From Palaemon carinicauda (lineage: Eukaryota; Arthropoda; Malacostraca; Decapoda; Palaemonidae), in contig NC_090725.1 in the NCBI RefSeq assembly GCF_036898095.1, positions 322,779,773-322,843,772 on the forward strand: 64,000 nt of DNA, given 5' to 3'. The translations under genes were made by a program, and so were the position numbers. This document shows, piece by piece, positions 32,668 through 45,700 of the stretch (position 1 is its first letter; each line of letters starts with the position of its first letter). The notes below the pieces were generated by a model. That model saw only the letters and a program-made list of their open reading frames with translations. It searched no databases and was not told the origin of the DNA.

Positions 32668-32886
32668 GTTGGTAGCGTCGCGGGCTTCTGTTTCAGAGGT
32701 CCCGAGTTCACGTCCTCGGTAGGATTCGAATAGTGTGAGACCTTCTACCAGGGGTACTCCCCAGGGTGGCACCTAGGGGGAAGGTTAGAGGGGGCTAGTG
32801 ATAGCCCCTGCTGGCTTATGGTCGCCCGAGGAGAATGATGTAGATCGTCTCAGGGGAGACCTAAAACCCGCAACTTTAACTTTAAC
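32668..32886 (+). mobile_element. tRNA-derived SINE
   Basis: The head has a box A-like TTGGTAGCGTCGCGGGC and, about 30 bases later, a box B-like GAGTTCACGTCCTCGG, the spacing of a tRNA gene. A non-tRNA body of about 150 bases follows and ends in a short CTTTAACTTTAAC tail. Such SINEs are copied by LINE reverse transcriptases. I cannot name the family. Confidence 0.7.
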
Positions 32887-33107
32887 ATGTATACATACTT
32901 GCATATATACCACACATCGTCATCCCTATTGTGGTGTCATTCTCTTATTATATTGGTAAAACTGATTATTATTATTATTATTATTATTGCTATCCGTAGA
33001 ACTTTGAAAGTTCAAACTGGCAGCAAACTTTTTTATGGTGAACAGGCTAACATAATTCTCTCTTTGTAGTTTATATATAAAAGCTGTTTCAATGTTCTTA
33101 TTGGTCT
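32887..33107. other. Spacer before duplication copy 2
   Basis: A short ATT repeat lies near 32,965-32,990. No gene seen. Confidence 0.6.
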
Positions 33108-34330
33108 TAAAATATTTATATTTTGATTGTTCATTTTTTCTTGCATTGTTTATTTACTTCCTTAGTTCCTTTCTTCCCTGGGCTATTTTTCCCTATTGGA
33201 GCCTTTGGGATTATAACATCCTGCTTTTCCAACTAGATTTGAAGCTTAGCTAGTGACAGCAATAACAGCAGCAACAACAACAACAACAACAATAACGGCA
33301 AAAAAAATAATGACAATAAGGATAATAATGATTTTCATGATATTATTGATATTAATGATGTTAATGATATTAATGATATTAATAATATTAATTATAGCAA
33401 TAATATTAATAATATTGATAGTAATATATTTAGTCAGCTCTAAAGACGTATTTTGTTCAAGTTACGCAAAGAAAAAGAACATCACTAATGAATTCAAATT
33501 TGTATTGCATGGTACCCACTGAATCTTACCTGCATCTTCTTTTTCTAATGCTATTTTTAAGAGGCAATTTGTTAACCAAAGGAATCTCTTGGTCTTGGTA
33601 AAGATTGCAATTAAGCAATAATTTATCTAGAGCTGATTTAAGAGCTCTTAAATCTGTCAAGATCCTTTGATCTTGTATCTCTGTCATGTCCTTGGTGGAA
33701 AAAAAAGAAAGCCGTGCCATTTTCGTTCTGGGAAAACGATATAAACACGAGAATTGAAAGAAAATCCATGTCATTTTTATCCGGAAATTGGGACTCCTTA
33801 TTCCACTGGGAACCTAAATTAATAGATTATCTCTCTTTTTTATAAAATCTTATATTTTAGAATATTTTCGTATTAAAGAACGTTTAGGGTATACAAAAAA
33901 AGACCTTTTTACTTCAAATCATTGTAAAAGCTGAAAAACATCATCTAAATATTTACTTTATTTTTTTTTTTTATACGAAATCGATATGCTTCCTTTCATT
34001 TCAGTAGTTTTAACTTTTCATATTTTCAGATATTCCAAAAATTTATTTTAAGAGTCTTTCCCTAGATCCTGTGTAATTTTTCTCTTCTAACAGTCCGATT
34101 AATATTTTTTTTTTTTTTTAACCAATTGAAATAAGGTAAGTCTTTTAGCATTCCCATAGCCAAGATTTATCTGTGTGAACATATCAAATTCCCATAACCT
34201 CATTAACGTTTTGTGAATAGCCATATACTGATTGATTTATATTAAAAAAAAAGCGATATAAAGGAAATATCTTTTAGTTGGTGCCTCTAGATGATCACAC
34301 TGAATTTAGTCCTTTTCGCTTGAAACCAAA

Positions 34331-34332
<2 letters not shown>

Positions 34333-34405
<73 letters not shown>
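34333..34405 (+). repeat. (CT)n microsatellite, copy 2
   Basis: Counterpart of 1,226-1,296. Confidence 0.97.
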
Positions 34406-34409
<4 letters not shown>

Positions 34410-35477
34410 CATGCATATTTTTTTTCTATCAAGCTTCTATTAAACGATCTTTATTTGAAGATAGCATTCAAATTCAAGTAAGACTTAAGCATTTGTCCTC
34501 TTTGATTTGTATTTGTTTTTGAGTTTTTGTACGACAGGGATCAATTCCCTCTTCTTTCAAAGCTGTGGGGAATTTACTGTCTTATCCTCTCATTAAATCA
34601 TGGTAGCCTATTGGAAACGCCCATTTATCTGTTGGACGGGAGTTCGAGGCACGGTCAAGTTTGATATTTTCTAGTAGTTTATGCAACCTCACCATCTTTC
34701 CGAGCTAGGGATGGGGGTGGGTAGGATGTCGTTTAGGGAAGCCATTGCCTGGCTATCCTTGGTCTTGATTTATTGGATAAGGGGCTTGAGTATTGATCAC
34801 TTATTAAGGTCAATCTCTAGGAGAGTGTCCTGTCTTGCCTTTGTCATTCATGAGTGACCATTAAACCTTTATGTATATCCACATCAATTATTTAATTAGT
34901 ATATCATATGCCTTATTCCTGTTTGTATGAGGTGGTGGAAGAAGGACACAGCCTTCTGATTAATTAGCAAGTGGTTAAGGATAAGTTTATTAGCGCCATA
35001 TCTTTTTTTTCTTGACTTGAGCCATTTCCAACTACAGGGACTGGTGGAAATTTAGTCGGGAGTGATGAAGGGACTACTTAACTTGAATTACAGACTCGAC
35101 CAGTCAGGTTACAGATTTCTGTCACAGCATTCGATCCTAGACAATCACTTGCCGGTCAACTAATCTAGAAAGCCTCGAAATTCAAAGGCCACACCACAAC
35201 TCACACTTACTGCACAGCCTCTACAACGTTTAGAACGCATCCAGAAGGCTAAAATCACTGGCTTCACAACCACTGGTACTTATTGCACAGCCTCAACAAC
35301 GTTAACATCCCTTACACAAGGTTATAATCACTGGCTACCCCCAAATCTTGCACTTACTGTACAGTCATATTGATACTGGCATCTGGCTTGGTCTCGAAAT
35401 CGGTGAAGGCTAGCAAACTTGCTCCTTAGGGACTTGGTAAGGAACATAAAGGGTTGCATGGAAAAGGGCGTATGGTG

Positions 35478-35479
<2 letters not shown>

Positions 35480-35546
<67 letters not shown>

Positions 35547-35631
35547 CAGGGGGTTGTTTGATGGGGTGATAGACCAATTCATATTGCGTAAAGAATATCA
35601 GATTAACTGCATTGCATGGAAAAGGGCGTAT

Positions 35632-35692
<61 letters not shown>

Positions 35693-35774
35693 GGGGTGTT
35701 TGGTGGGGGATAGACCAATTTATATAGCGTAGAGAATATCAGATTAACTGCATTGCATGGAAAAGGGCGTATGG

Positions 35775-35838
<64 letters not shown>
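35480..35838 (+). repeat. Compound (GA)n/spacer repeat, copy 2
   Basis: GA tracts at about 35,480-35,538, 35,635-35,690 and 35,777-35,838, with the same ~85-bp spacers as in copy 1. Tract lengths differ from copy 1. Confidence 0.9.
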
Positions 35839-35845
<7 letters not shown>

Positions 35846-36428
35846 TGAGGTGTGTTAAGTGGTTTGATAGAACTCTATTTTGCGTAGAAAATCAGATTAA
35901 CTGCAAAAAAAAGAACGAATTTTTTCCCTTAATTTTAGGATTATACATAGTTTAACAACTCTTCATTGAAGGTGTCAAAAACTTTATTCGTTGCAAAAGA
36001 AAACCTATGGTGTTCATTAAGAATATATGGCGCTTTAATGGTTATATTTTCCTCTCCTGCCTATGTAAGAAATTTTGAAGGCATGCCAACTTCTTGTTTT
36101 CTTGAAACAATAATGAGATTTACAACTCAGCAAACGCAAATTCCCCATTATTGCACGATTTATTTCTTGATCCATTAAGTTCATGTGAATTTAGCCATTA
36201 TTTCTACTTCATTTATTGTAATAGTAATAAAGAGAGTTATTCTTCTGGAAAATCCATTAGTAAAAATAAAATGTTAATATCCTTTACAAGGGTTAAGTTT
36301 CTTAGTTTACTGACATTTATTTTTGGTAAAAAACCATTAAAGATTGAAGGAACAGAGGCAATTGTAAAATTGCCGTTTAAAAGAAAAAATATGCCAAAAA
36401 ATGGTGTCTATTATTCACCCATAATGTA

Positions 36429-36431
<3 letters not shown>

Positions 36432-36499
<68 letters not shown>
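36432..36499 (+). repeat. (GA)n microsatellite, copy 2
   Basis: Counterpart of 3,295-3,358, within the near-identical block. Confidence 0.97.
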
Positions 36500-36503
<4 letters not shown>

Positions 36504-36770
36504 ATATTTACCCCATTTGTCGAAGAGAGTTCCTTCATTCCTTCCAAGCACCAAGGCTCATTTAATGAGTTCTTTTTTCTCTTTCTTTTATTTTATTTCT
36601 TACACACATTTGACGCTAATGAGAATGCACTTCTGGGCTCTTTGGAATCTTAGATATCTTCACTAGAGCACGTGGTCGTTTTACCAAACCCAGAAAACTT
36701 CCAAGTTAAGGACAAGTAAGTAACCTCGGTGAGAAAGGTAACGATCTGCTCTTAAGCATGACTCGCTGTA

Positions 36771-39700
36771 TTGTTTCATAATTTCAACATGTCTGATTTT
36801 GTCACTGAGAAGGGCAGATATTGTGGGAAAAGAGAAAATTTCAACTTGTCTGATTTCGTCACAGTGGGGGTTAAATATTATGGGGAAAAAGAAAATGTCT
36901 ACATGCCAGATTTCTTCACTGAGTGGGGCAAATATTGTGGGGAAAGAGAAAACTTCAACATGCCGGATTTCGTCACTAAGACGGGCAAATATTGTGGGGA
37001 AAAAGAAAATGTCTACATGCCAGATTTCTTCAGAGTGGGGCAAATATTGTGGGGAAAGAGAAAACTTCAACATGCTGGATTTCGTCGCTAAGACGGGCAA
37101 ATATTGTGGGGAAAGAGAAAATGTCTACATGCCAGATTTCTTCACTGAGTGGGGCAAATATTGTGGGGAAAGAGAAAACTTCAACATGCTGGATTTCATC
37201 GCTAAGACGGGCAAATATTGTGGGGAAAAAGAAAATGTCTACATGCCAGATCTCTTCAGAGTGGGGCAAATATTGTGGGAAAAATGAAATCTTCAACATG
37301 CGGGATTTCGTCACTAAGAAGGGCAAATATTGTGGGGAAAAAGAAAATGTCTACATGCCAGATTTCTTCACTGAGTGGGGCAAATATTGCGGGGAAAGAG
37401 AAAACTTCAACATGCTGGATTTCGTCACTAAGAAGGGCAAATATTGTGGGGAAAAAGAAAATTTCTACATGCCAGATTTCTTCACTGAGTCGGGCAAATA
37501 TTGTGGTGAAAGAGAAAACTTCAACATGCCGGATTTTGTCGGTAAGACGGGCAAATATTGTGGGGAAAAAGAAAATGTCTACATGCCTGATTTCTTCAGT
37601 GAGTCGGGAAAATATTGTGGGAAAAGAGAAATCTTCAACATGCTGGATTTCGTCACTAAGAAGGGCAAATATTGTGGGGAAAAAGAAAATGTCTACATGC
37701 CAGATTCCTTCGCTGATTGAAGCAAATATTGTGGGGAAGAAGAAAATGTCTACATGCCAGATTTCTTCAATGATTGAGGCAAATATTGTGGGGAAAAAGA
37801 AAATGTCTACATGCCAGATTTCTTCACTGAGTGGGGCAAATATTGTGGGGAAAAAGAAACCTTCAACATGCCGGATTTCGTCGCTAAGACGGGCAAATAT
37901 TTTGGGGAAAAAGAAAATGTCTACATGCCAGATTTCTTCACTGAGTAGGGCAAATATTGTGGGAAAAGAGAAATCTTCAACATGCTGGATTTCGTCACTA
38001 AGAAGAGCAAATATTGTGGGAAAAAAATGTCTACATGCCAGATTTCTTCACTGAGTGGGGCAAATATTGTGGGGAAAGAGAAACTTCAACATGCTCGATT
38101 TTGTCACTAAGAAGGGCAAATATTGTCGGGAAAGAAAATGTATACATGTCAGATTCTGTCACCGAAAAGGGCAAATATTGTGGGGAAAGAGAAAACTTCA
38201 ACATATCAGATTTTGTCACTGAGAAGCGAAAATATTGTGGGGGAAGAGAAAATGTCAACATGCCAGATTTCGTCACTGAGAAGGGAAAATATTGTAGGAA
38301 AAGTGAAAATTTCAACATGTAATATTTCGTCACTGAGAAGGGCAAATATTGTGGGGAAAGAGAAAATGTCAACATGCCATATTTGTCGCGGAGAAGGGAA
38401 AATATCGTGGGGAAAGAAAAAATATCAATATGCCAGATTTTTCGTGAAGGGAAAATATTGTGGGGAAAAAGAAAATGTCAACATGCCAGATTTGGAAAGA
38501 AGAGGGGCAAATATTGTGGGGAAAGGGGAAATGTCAACATGCCAGATATGTCACTGAGAAGGGCAAATATTGTGGGGAAAGATAAAATTTCAACATGCCA
38601 GATTTATTGCGGGGAAGGGAAAACATTATCGGGAAAGAGAAAATATGTCATCATGCCAGATTTGTCGCGGAGAAGGGAAAATATTGTGGGGAAATAGAAA
38701 ATGTCAACATGCCAGATTTGTCACGGAGAAGGGCAAATATTTTGGGGAAAGAGACAATGTTAACATGCCAGATTTCGTCACTGAGAAGGTAAAATATTTT
38801 GGGGAAAGAGAAGATGTCATCATGCCAGATTTGTCGCGGAGAAGGGAAGATATCGTGGGGAAAAAGAAAATGTCTACATGCCAGATTTCGTCACTGAGAA
38901 AGGAAAATATTTTGGGGAAAGGGAAAATGTCCACATGCCAGATTTGTCACGGAGTTGGTCAAATATTGTTGGGAAAGAGAAAATGTCAACATGCCAGATT
39001 TCGTCATTGAGAAGGGCAAATATTTTTTGTGAAAGAGAAAATGTCTACATGCCAGATTTTGTCACTGAGAAGGGAAAATATTGTGGGGAAAAAGAAAATT
39101 GTCAACATGCCAGATTTGTAAAGGAGAAGGGCAAATATTGTGGGGAAAGGGAAAATGTCAACATGCCAGATATGTCACTGAGAAGGGCAGATATTGTGGG
39201 AAAAGAGAAAATTTCAACTTGTGTGATTTCGTCACTGTGGGGGTTAAATATTATGGGGAAAAAGAAAATGTCTACATGCCAGATTTCTTCACTGAGTGGG
39301 GCAAATATTGTGGGGAAAGAGAAAACTTCAACATGTCAGATTTCGTCACTAAGACGAGCAAATATTGTGGGGAAAAAGAAAATGTCTACATGCCAGATGT
39401 CTTCACTGAGTGGGGCAAATATTGTGGGAAAAGAGAAATCTTCAACATGCTGGATTTCGTCACTAAGAAGGGCAAATATTGTGGGGAAAAAGAAAATGTC
39501 TACATGCCAGATTTCTTCACTGATTGAGGCAATTATTTTGGGGAAAGAGGAAACTTCAACATGCCCAATTTTGTCACTAACATATGCAAATATTGTCGGG
39601 AAAGAAAATGTATACATGTCAGATTCTGTCACCGAGAAGGGCAAATATTATGGGGAAAGGGAAAATGTCAACATGCGAGATTTCGTCACTGAGAAGGGCA

Positions 39701-42700
39701 AATATTGTGGGGGAAGAGAAAACTTCAACATATCAGATATTGTCACTGAGAAGCGAAAATATTGTGGGGGAAGAGAAAATGTCAACATGCCAGATTTCGT
39801 CACTGAGAAGGGAAAATATTGTTGGAAAAGAGAAAATTTCAACATGTCAGATTTCGTCACTGAGAAGGGCAAATATTGTGGGGAAAGAGAAAATGTCAAC
39901 ATGCCATATTTATCGCGAAGAAGGGAAAATATTGTGGGGAAAGAAAAAATATCAATATGCCAGATTTTTCGTGAAGGGAAAATATTGTGGGGAAAAAGAA
40001 AATGTCAACATGCCAGATTTGGAAAGAAGAGGGGCAAATATTGTGGGGAAAGGGGAAATGTCAACATGCCAGATATGTCACTGAGAAGGGCAAATATTGT
40101 GGGGAAAGAGAAAATTTCAACATGCCAGATTCATTGCGGAGAAGGGAAAACATTATCGGGAAAGAGAAAATATGTCATCATGCCAGATTTGTCGCGGAGA
40201 AGGGAAAATATTGTGGGAAAATAGAAAATATCAACATGCCAGATTTGTCACGGAGAAGGGCAAATATTTTGGGGAAAGAGAAAATGTTAACATGCCAGAT
40301 TTCGTCACTGAGAAGGTAAAATATTGTGGGGAAAGAGAAGATGTCATCATGCCAGATTTGTCGCGGAGAAGGGAAGATATCGTGGGGAAAGAGAAAATGT
40401 CTACATGCCAGATTTCGTCACTGAGAAGGGCAAATATTTTTTGTGAAAGAGAAAAAGTCAACATGCCAGATTTCGTCATTGAGAAGGGAAAATATTGTGG
40501 GGAAAAAGAAAATTGTCAACATGCCAGATTTGTAAAGGAGAAGGGCAAATATTGTGGGGAAAGGGAAAATGTCAACATGCCAGATATGTCACTGAGAAGG
40601 GCAGATATTGTGGGAAAAGAGAAAATTTCAACTTGTGTGATTTCGTCACTCTGGGGGTTAAATATTATGGGGAAAAAGAAAATGTCTACATGCCAGATTT
40701 CTTCACTGAGTGGGGCAAATATTGTGGGGAAAGAGAAAACTTCAACATGCCAGATTTCGTCACTAAGACGAGCAAATATTGTGGGGCAAAAGAAAATGTC
40801 TACATGCCAGATGTCTTCACTGAGTGGGGCAAAAATTGTGGGGAAAGAGAAAACTTCAACATGCCGGATTTCATCGGTAAAACGGGCAAATAATGTGGGG
40901 GAAAAGAAAATGTCTACATGCCTGATTCCTTCACTGAGTCGGGCAATTATTGTGGGAAAAGAGAAATCTTCAACATGCTGGATTTCGTCACTAAGAAGGG
41001 CAAATATTGTGGGGAAAAAGAAAATGTCTACATGCCAGATTTCTTCACTGATTGAGGCAATTATTTTGGGGAAAGAGGAAACTTCAACATGCCCAATTTT
41101 GTCACTAACATATGCAAATATTGTCGGGAAAGAAAATGTATACATGTCAGATTCTGTCACCGAGAAGGGCAAATATTATGGGGAAAGGGAAAATGTCAAC
41201 ATGCAGATTTCGTCACTGAGAAGGGCAAATATTATGGGGGAAGAGAAAACTTCAACATATCAGATTTTGTCACTGAGAAGCGAAAATATTGTGGGGGAAG
41301 AGAAAATGTCAACATGCCAGATTTCGTCACTGAGAAGGGAAAATATTGTGGGAAAAGAGAAAATTTCAACATGTCAGATTTCGTCACTGAAAAGGGCAAA
41401 TATTGTGGGGAAAGAGAAAATGTCAACATGCCATATTTGTCGCAAAGAAGGGAAAATATTGTGGGGAAAGAAAAAATATCAATATGCCAGATTTTTCGTG
41501 AAGGGAAAATATTGTGGGGAAAAAGGAAATGTCAACATGCCAGATTTGGAAAGAAGAGGGGCAAATATTGTGGGGAAAAGGGAAATGTCAACATGCCAGA
41601 TATGTCACTGAGAAGGGCAAATATTGTGGGGAAAGAGAAAATTTCAACATGCCAGATTTATTGCGGAGAAGGGAAAACATTATCGGGAAAGAGAAAATAT
41701 GTCATCATGCCAGATTTGTCGCGGAGAAGGGAAAATATTGTGGGGAAATAGAAAATATCAACATGCCAGATTTGTCATGGAGAAGGGCAAATATTTTGGG
41801 GAAAGAGAAAATGTTAACATGCCAGATTTCGTCACTGAGAAGGTAAAATATTGTGGGGAAAGAGAAGATGTCATCATGCCAGATTTGTCGCGGAGAAGGG
41901 AAGATATCGTGGGGAAAGAGAAAATGTCTACATGCCAGATTTCGTCACTGAGAAAGGAAAATATTTTGGGGAAAGGGAAAATGTCCACATGCCAGATTTG
42001 TCACGGAGTTGGTCAAATATTGTGGGGAAAGAGAAAATGTCAACATGCCAGATTTCGTCATTGAGAAGGGCAAATATTTTTTGTGAAAGAGAAAAAGTCA
42101 ACATGCCAGATTTCGTCACTGAGAAGGGAAAATATTGTGGGGAAAAAGAAAATTGTCAACATGCCAGATTTGTAAAGGAGAAGGGCAAATATTGTGGGGA
42201 AAGGGAAAATGTCAACATGCCAGATATGTCACTGAGAAGGGCAGATATTGTGGGAAAAGAGAAAATTTCAACTTGTCTGATTTCGTCACTGTGGGGGTTA
42301 AATATTATGGGGAAAAAGAAAATGTCTACATGCCAGATTTCTTCACTGAGTGGGGCAAATATTGTGGGGAAAGAGAAAACTTCAACATGCCAGATTTCGT
42401 CACTAAGACGAGCAAATATTGTGGGGCAAAAGAAAATGTCTACATGCCAGATGTCTTCACTGAGTGGGGCAAAAATTGTGGGGAAAGAGAAAACTTCAAC
42501 ATGCCGGATTTCATCGGTAAGACGGGCAAATAATGTGGGGAAAAAGAAAATGTCTACATGCCTGATTCCTTCACTGAGTCGGGCAAATATTGTGGGAAAA
42601 GAGAAATCTTCAACATACTGGCTTTCGTCACTAAGAAGGGCAAATATTGTGGGGAAAAAGAAAATGTCTACATGCCAGATTTCTTCACTGATTGAGGCAA

Positions 42701-45700
42701 TTATTTTGGGGAAAGAGGAAACTTCAACATGCCCAATTTTGTCACTGAGAAGCGAAAATATTGTGGGGGAAGAGAAAATGTCAACATGCCAGATTTCGTC
42801 ACTGAGAAGGGAAAATATTGTGGGAAAAGAGAAAATTTCAACATGTCAGATTTCGTCACTGAGAAGGGCAAATATTGTGGGGAAAGAGAAAATGTCAACA
42901 TGCCATATTTGTCGCGAAGAAGGGAAAATATTGTGGGGAAAGAAAAAATATCAATATGCCAGATTTTTCGTGAAGGGAAAATATTGTGGGGAAAAAGAAA
43001 ATGTCAACATGCCAGATTTGGAAAGAAGAGGGGCAAATATTGTGGGGAAAGGGGAATGTCAACATGCCAGATATGTCACTGAGAAGGGCAAATATTGTGG
43101 GGAAAGAGAAAATTTCAACATGCCAGATTTATTGCGGAGAAGGGAAAACATTATCGGGAAAGAGAAAATATGTCATCATGCCAGATTTGTCGCGGAGAAG
43201 GGAAAATATTGTGGGAAAATAGAAAATATCAACATGCCAGATTTGTCACGGAGAAGGGCAAATATTTTGGGGAAAGAGAAAATGTTAACATGCCAGATTT
43301 CGTCACTGAGAAGGGAAAATATTGTGGGGAAAGAGAAGATGTCATCATGCCAGATTTGTCGCGAAGAAGGGAAGATATCGTGGGGAAAGAGAAAATGTCT
43401 ACATGCCAGATTTCGTCACTGAGAAGGGCAAATATTTTTTGTGAAAGAGAAAAAGTCAACATGCCAGATTTCGTCATTGAGAAGGGAAAATATTGTGGGG
43501 AAAAAGAAAATTGTCAACATGCCAGATTTGTAAAGGAGAAGGGCAAATATTGTGGGGAAAGGGAAAATGTCAACATGCCAGATATGTCACTGAGAAGGGC
43601 AGATATTGTGGGAAAAGAGAAAATTTCAACTTGTCTGATTTCGTCACTCTGGGGGTTAAATATTATGGGGAAAAAGAAAATGTCTACATGCCAGATTTCT
43701 TCACTGAGTGGGGCAAATATTGTGGGGAAAGAGAAAACTTCAACATGCCAGATTTCGTCACTAAGACGAGCAAATATTGTGGGGCAAAAGAAAATGTCTA
43801 CATGCCAGATGTCTTCACTGAGTGGGGCAAAAATTGTGGGGAAAGAGAAAACTTCAACATGCCGGATTTCATCGGTAAAACGGGCAAATAATGTGGGGGA
43901 AAAGAAAATGTCTACATGCCTGATTCCTTCACTGAGTCGGGCAATTATTGTGGGAAAAGAGAAATCTTCAACATGCTGGATTTCGTCACTAAGAAGGGCA
44001 AATATTGTGGGGAAAAAGAAAATGTCTACATGCCAGATTTCTTCACTGATTGAGGCAATTATTTTGGGGAAAGAGGAAACTTCAACATGCCCAATTTTGT
44101 CACTAACATATGCAAATATTGTCGGGAAAGAAAATGTATACATGTCAGATTCTGTCACCGAGAAGGGCAAATATTATGGGGAAAGGGAAAATGTCAACAT
44201 GCAGATTTCGTCACTGAGAAGGGCAAATATTATGGGGGAAGAGAAAACTTCAACATATCAGATTTTGTCACTGAGAAGCGAAAATATTGTGGGGGAAGAG
44301 AAAATGTCAACATGCCAGATTTCGTCACTGAGAAGGGAAAATATTGTGGGAAAAGAGAAAATTTCAACATGTCAGATTTCGTCACTGAAAAGGGCAAATA
44401 TTGTGGGGAAAGAGAAAATGTCAACATGCCATATTTGTCGCAAAGAAGGGAAAATATTGTGGGGAAAGAAAAAATATCAATATGCCAGATTTTTCGTGAA
44501 GGGAAAATATTGTGGGGAAAAAGGAAATGTCAACATGCCAGATTTGGAAAGAAGAGGGGCAAATATTGTGGGGAAAAGGGAAATGTCAACATGCCAGATA
44601 TGTCACTGAGAAGGGCAAATATTGTGGGGAAAGAGAAAATTTCAACATGCCAGATTTATTGCGGAGAAGGGAAAACATTATCGGGAAAGAGAAAATATGT
44701 CATCATGCCAGATTTGTCGCGGAGAAGGGAAAATATTGTGGGGAAATAGAAAATATCAACATGCCAGATTTGTCATGGAGAAGGGCAAATATTTTGGGGA
44801 AAGAGAAAATGTTAACATGCCAGATTTCGTCACTGAGAAGGTAAAATATTGTGGGGAAAGAGAAGATGTCATCATGCCAGATTTGTCGCGGAGAAGGGAA
44901 GATATCGTGGGGAAAGAGAAAATGTCTACATGCCAGATTTCGTCACTGAGAAAGGAAAATATTTTGGGGAAAGGGAAAATGTCCACATGCCAGATTTGTC
45001 ACGGAGTTGGTCAAATATTGTGGGGAAAGAGAAAATGTCAACATGCCAGATTTCGTCATTGAGAAGGGCAAATATTTTTTGTGAAAGAGAAAAAGTCAAC
45101 ATGCCAGATTTCGTCACTGAGAAGGGAAAATATTGTGGGGAAAAAGAAAATTGTCAACATGCCAGATTTGTAAAGGAGAAGGGCAAATATTGTGGGGAAA
45201 GGGAAAATGTCAACATGCCAGATATGTCACTGAGAAGGGCAGATATTGTGGGAAAAGAGAAAATTTCAACTTGTCTGATTTCGTCACTGTGGGGGTTAAA
45301 TATTATGGGGAAAAAGAAAATGTCTACATGCCAGATTTCTTCACTGAGTGGGGCAAATATTGTGGGGAAAGAGAAAACTTCAACATGCCAGATTTCGTCA
45401 CTAAGACGAGCAAATATTGTGGGGCAAAAGAAAATGTCTACATGCCAGATGTCTTCACTGAGTGGGGCAAAAATTGTGGGGAAAGAGAAAACTTCAACAT
45501 GCCGGATTTCATCGGTAAGACGGGCAAATAATGTGGGGAAAAAGAAAATGTCTACATGCCTGATTCCTTCACTGAGTCGGGCAAATATTGTGGGAAAAGA
45601 GAAATCTTCAACATACTGGATTTCGTCACTAAGAAGGGCAAATATTGTGGGGAAAAAGAAAATGTCTACATGCCAGATTTCTTCACTGATTGAGGCAATT

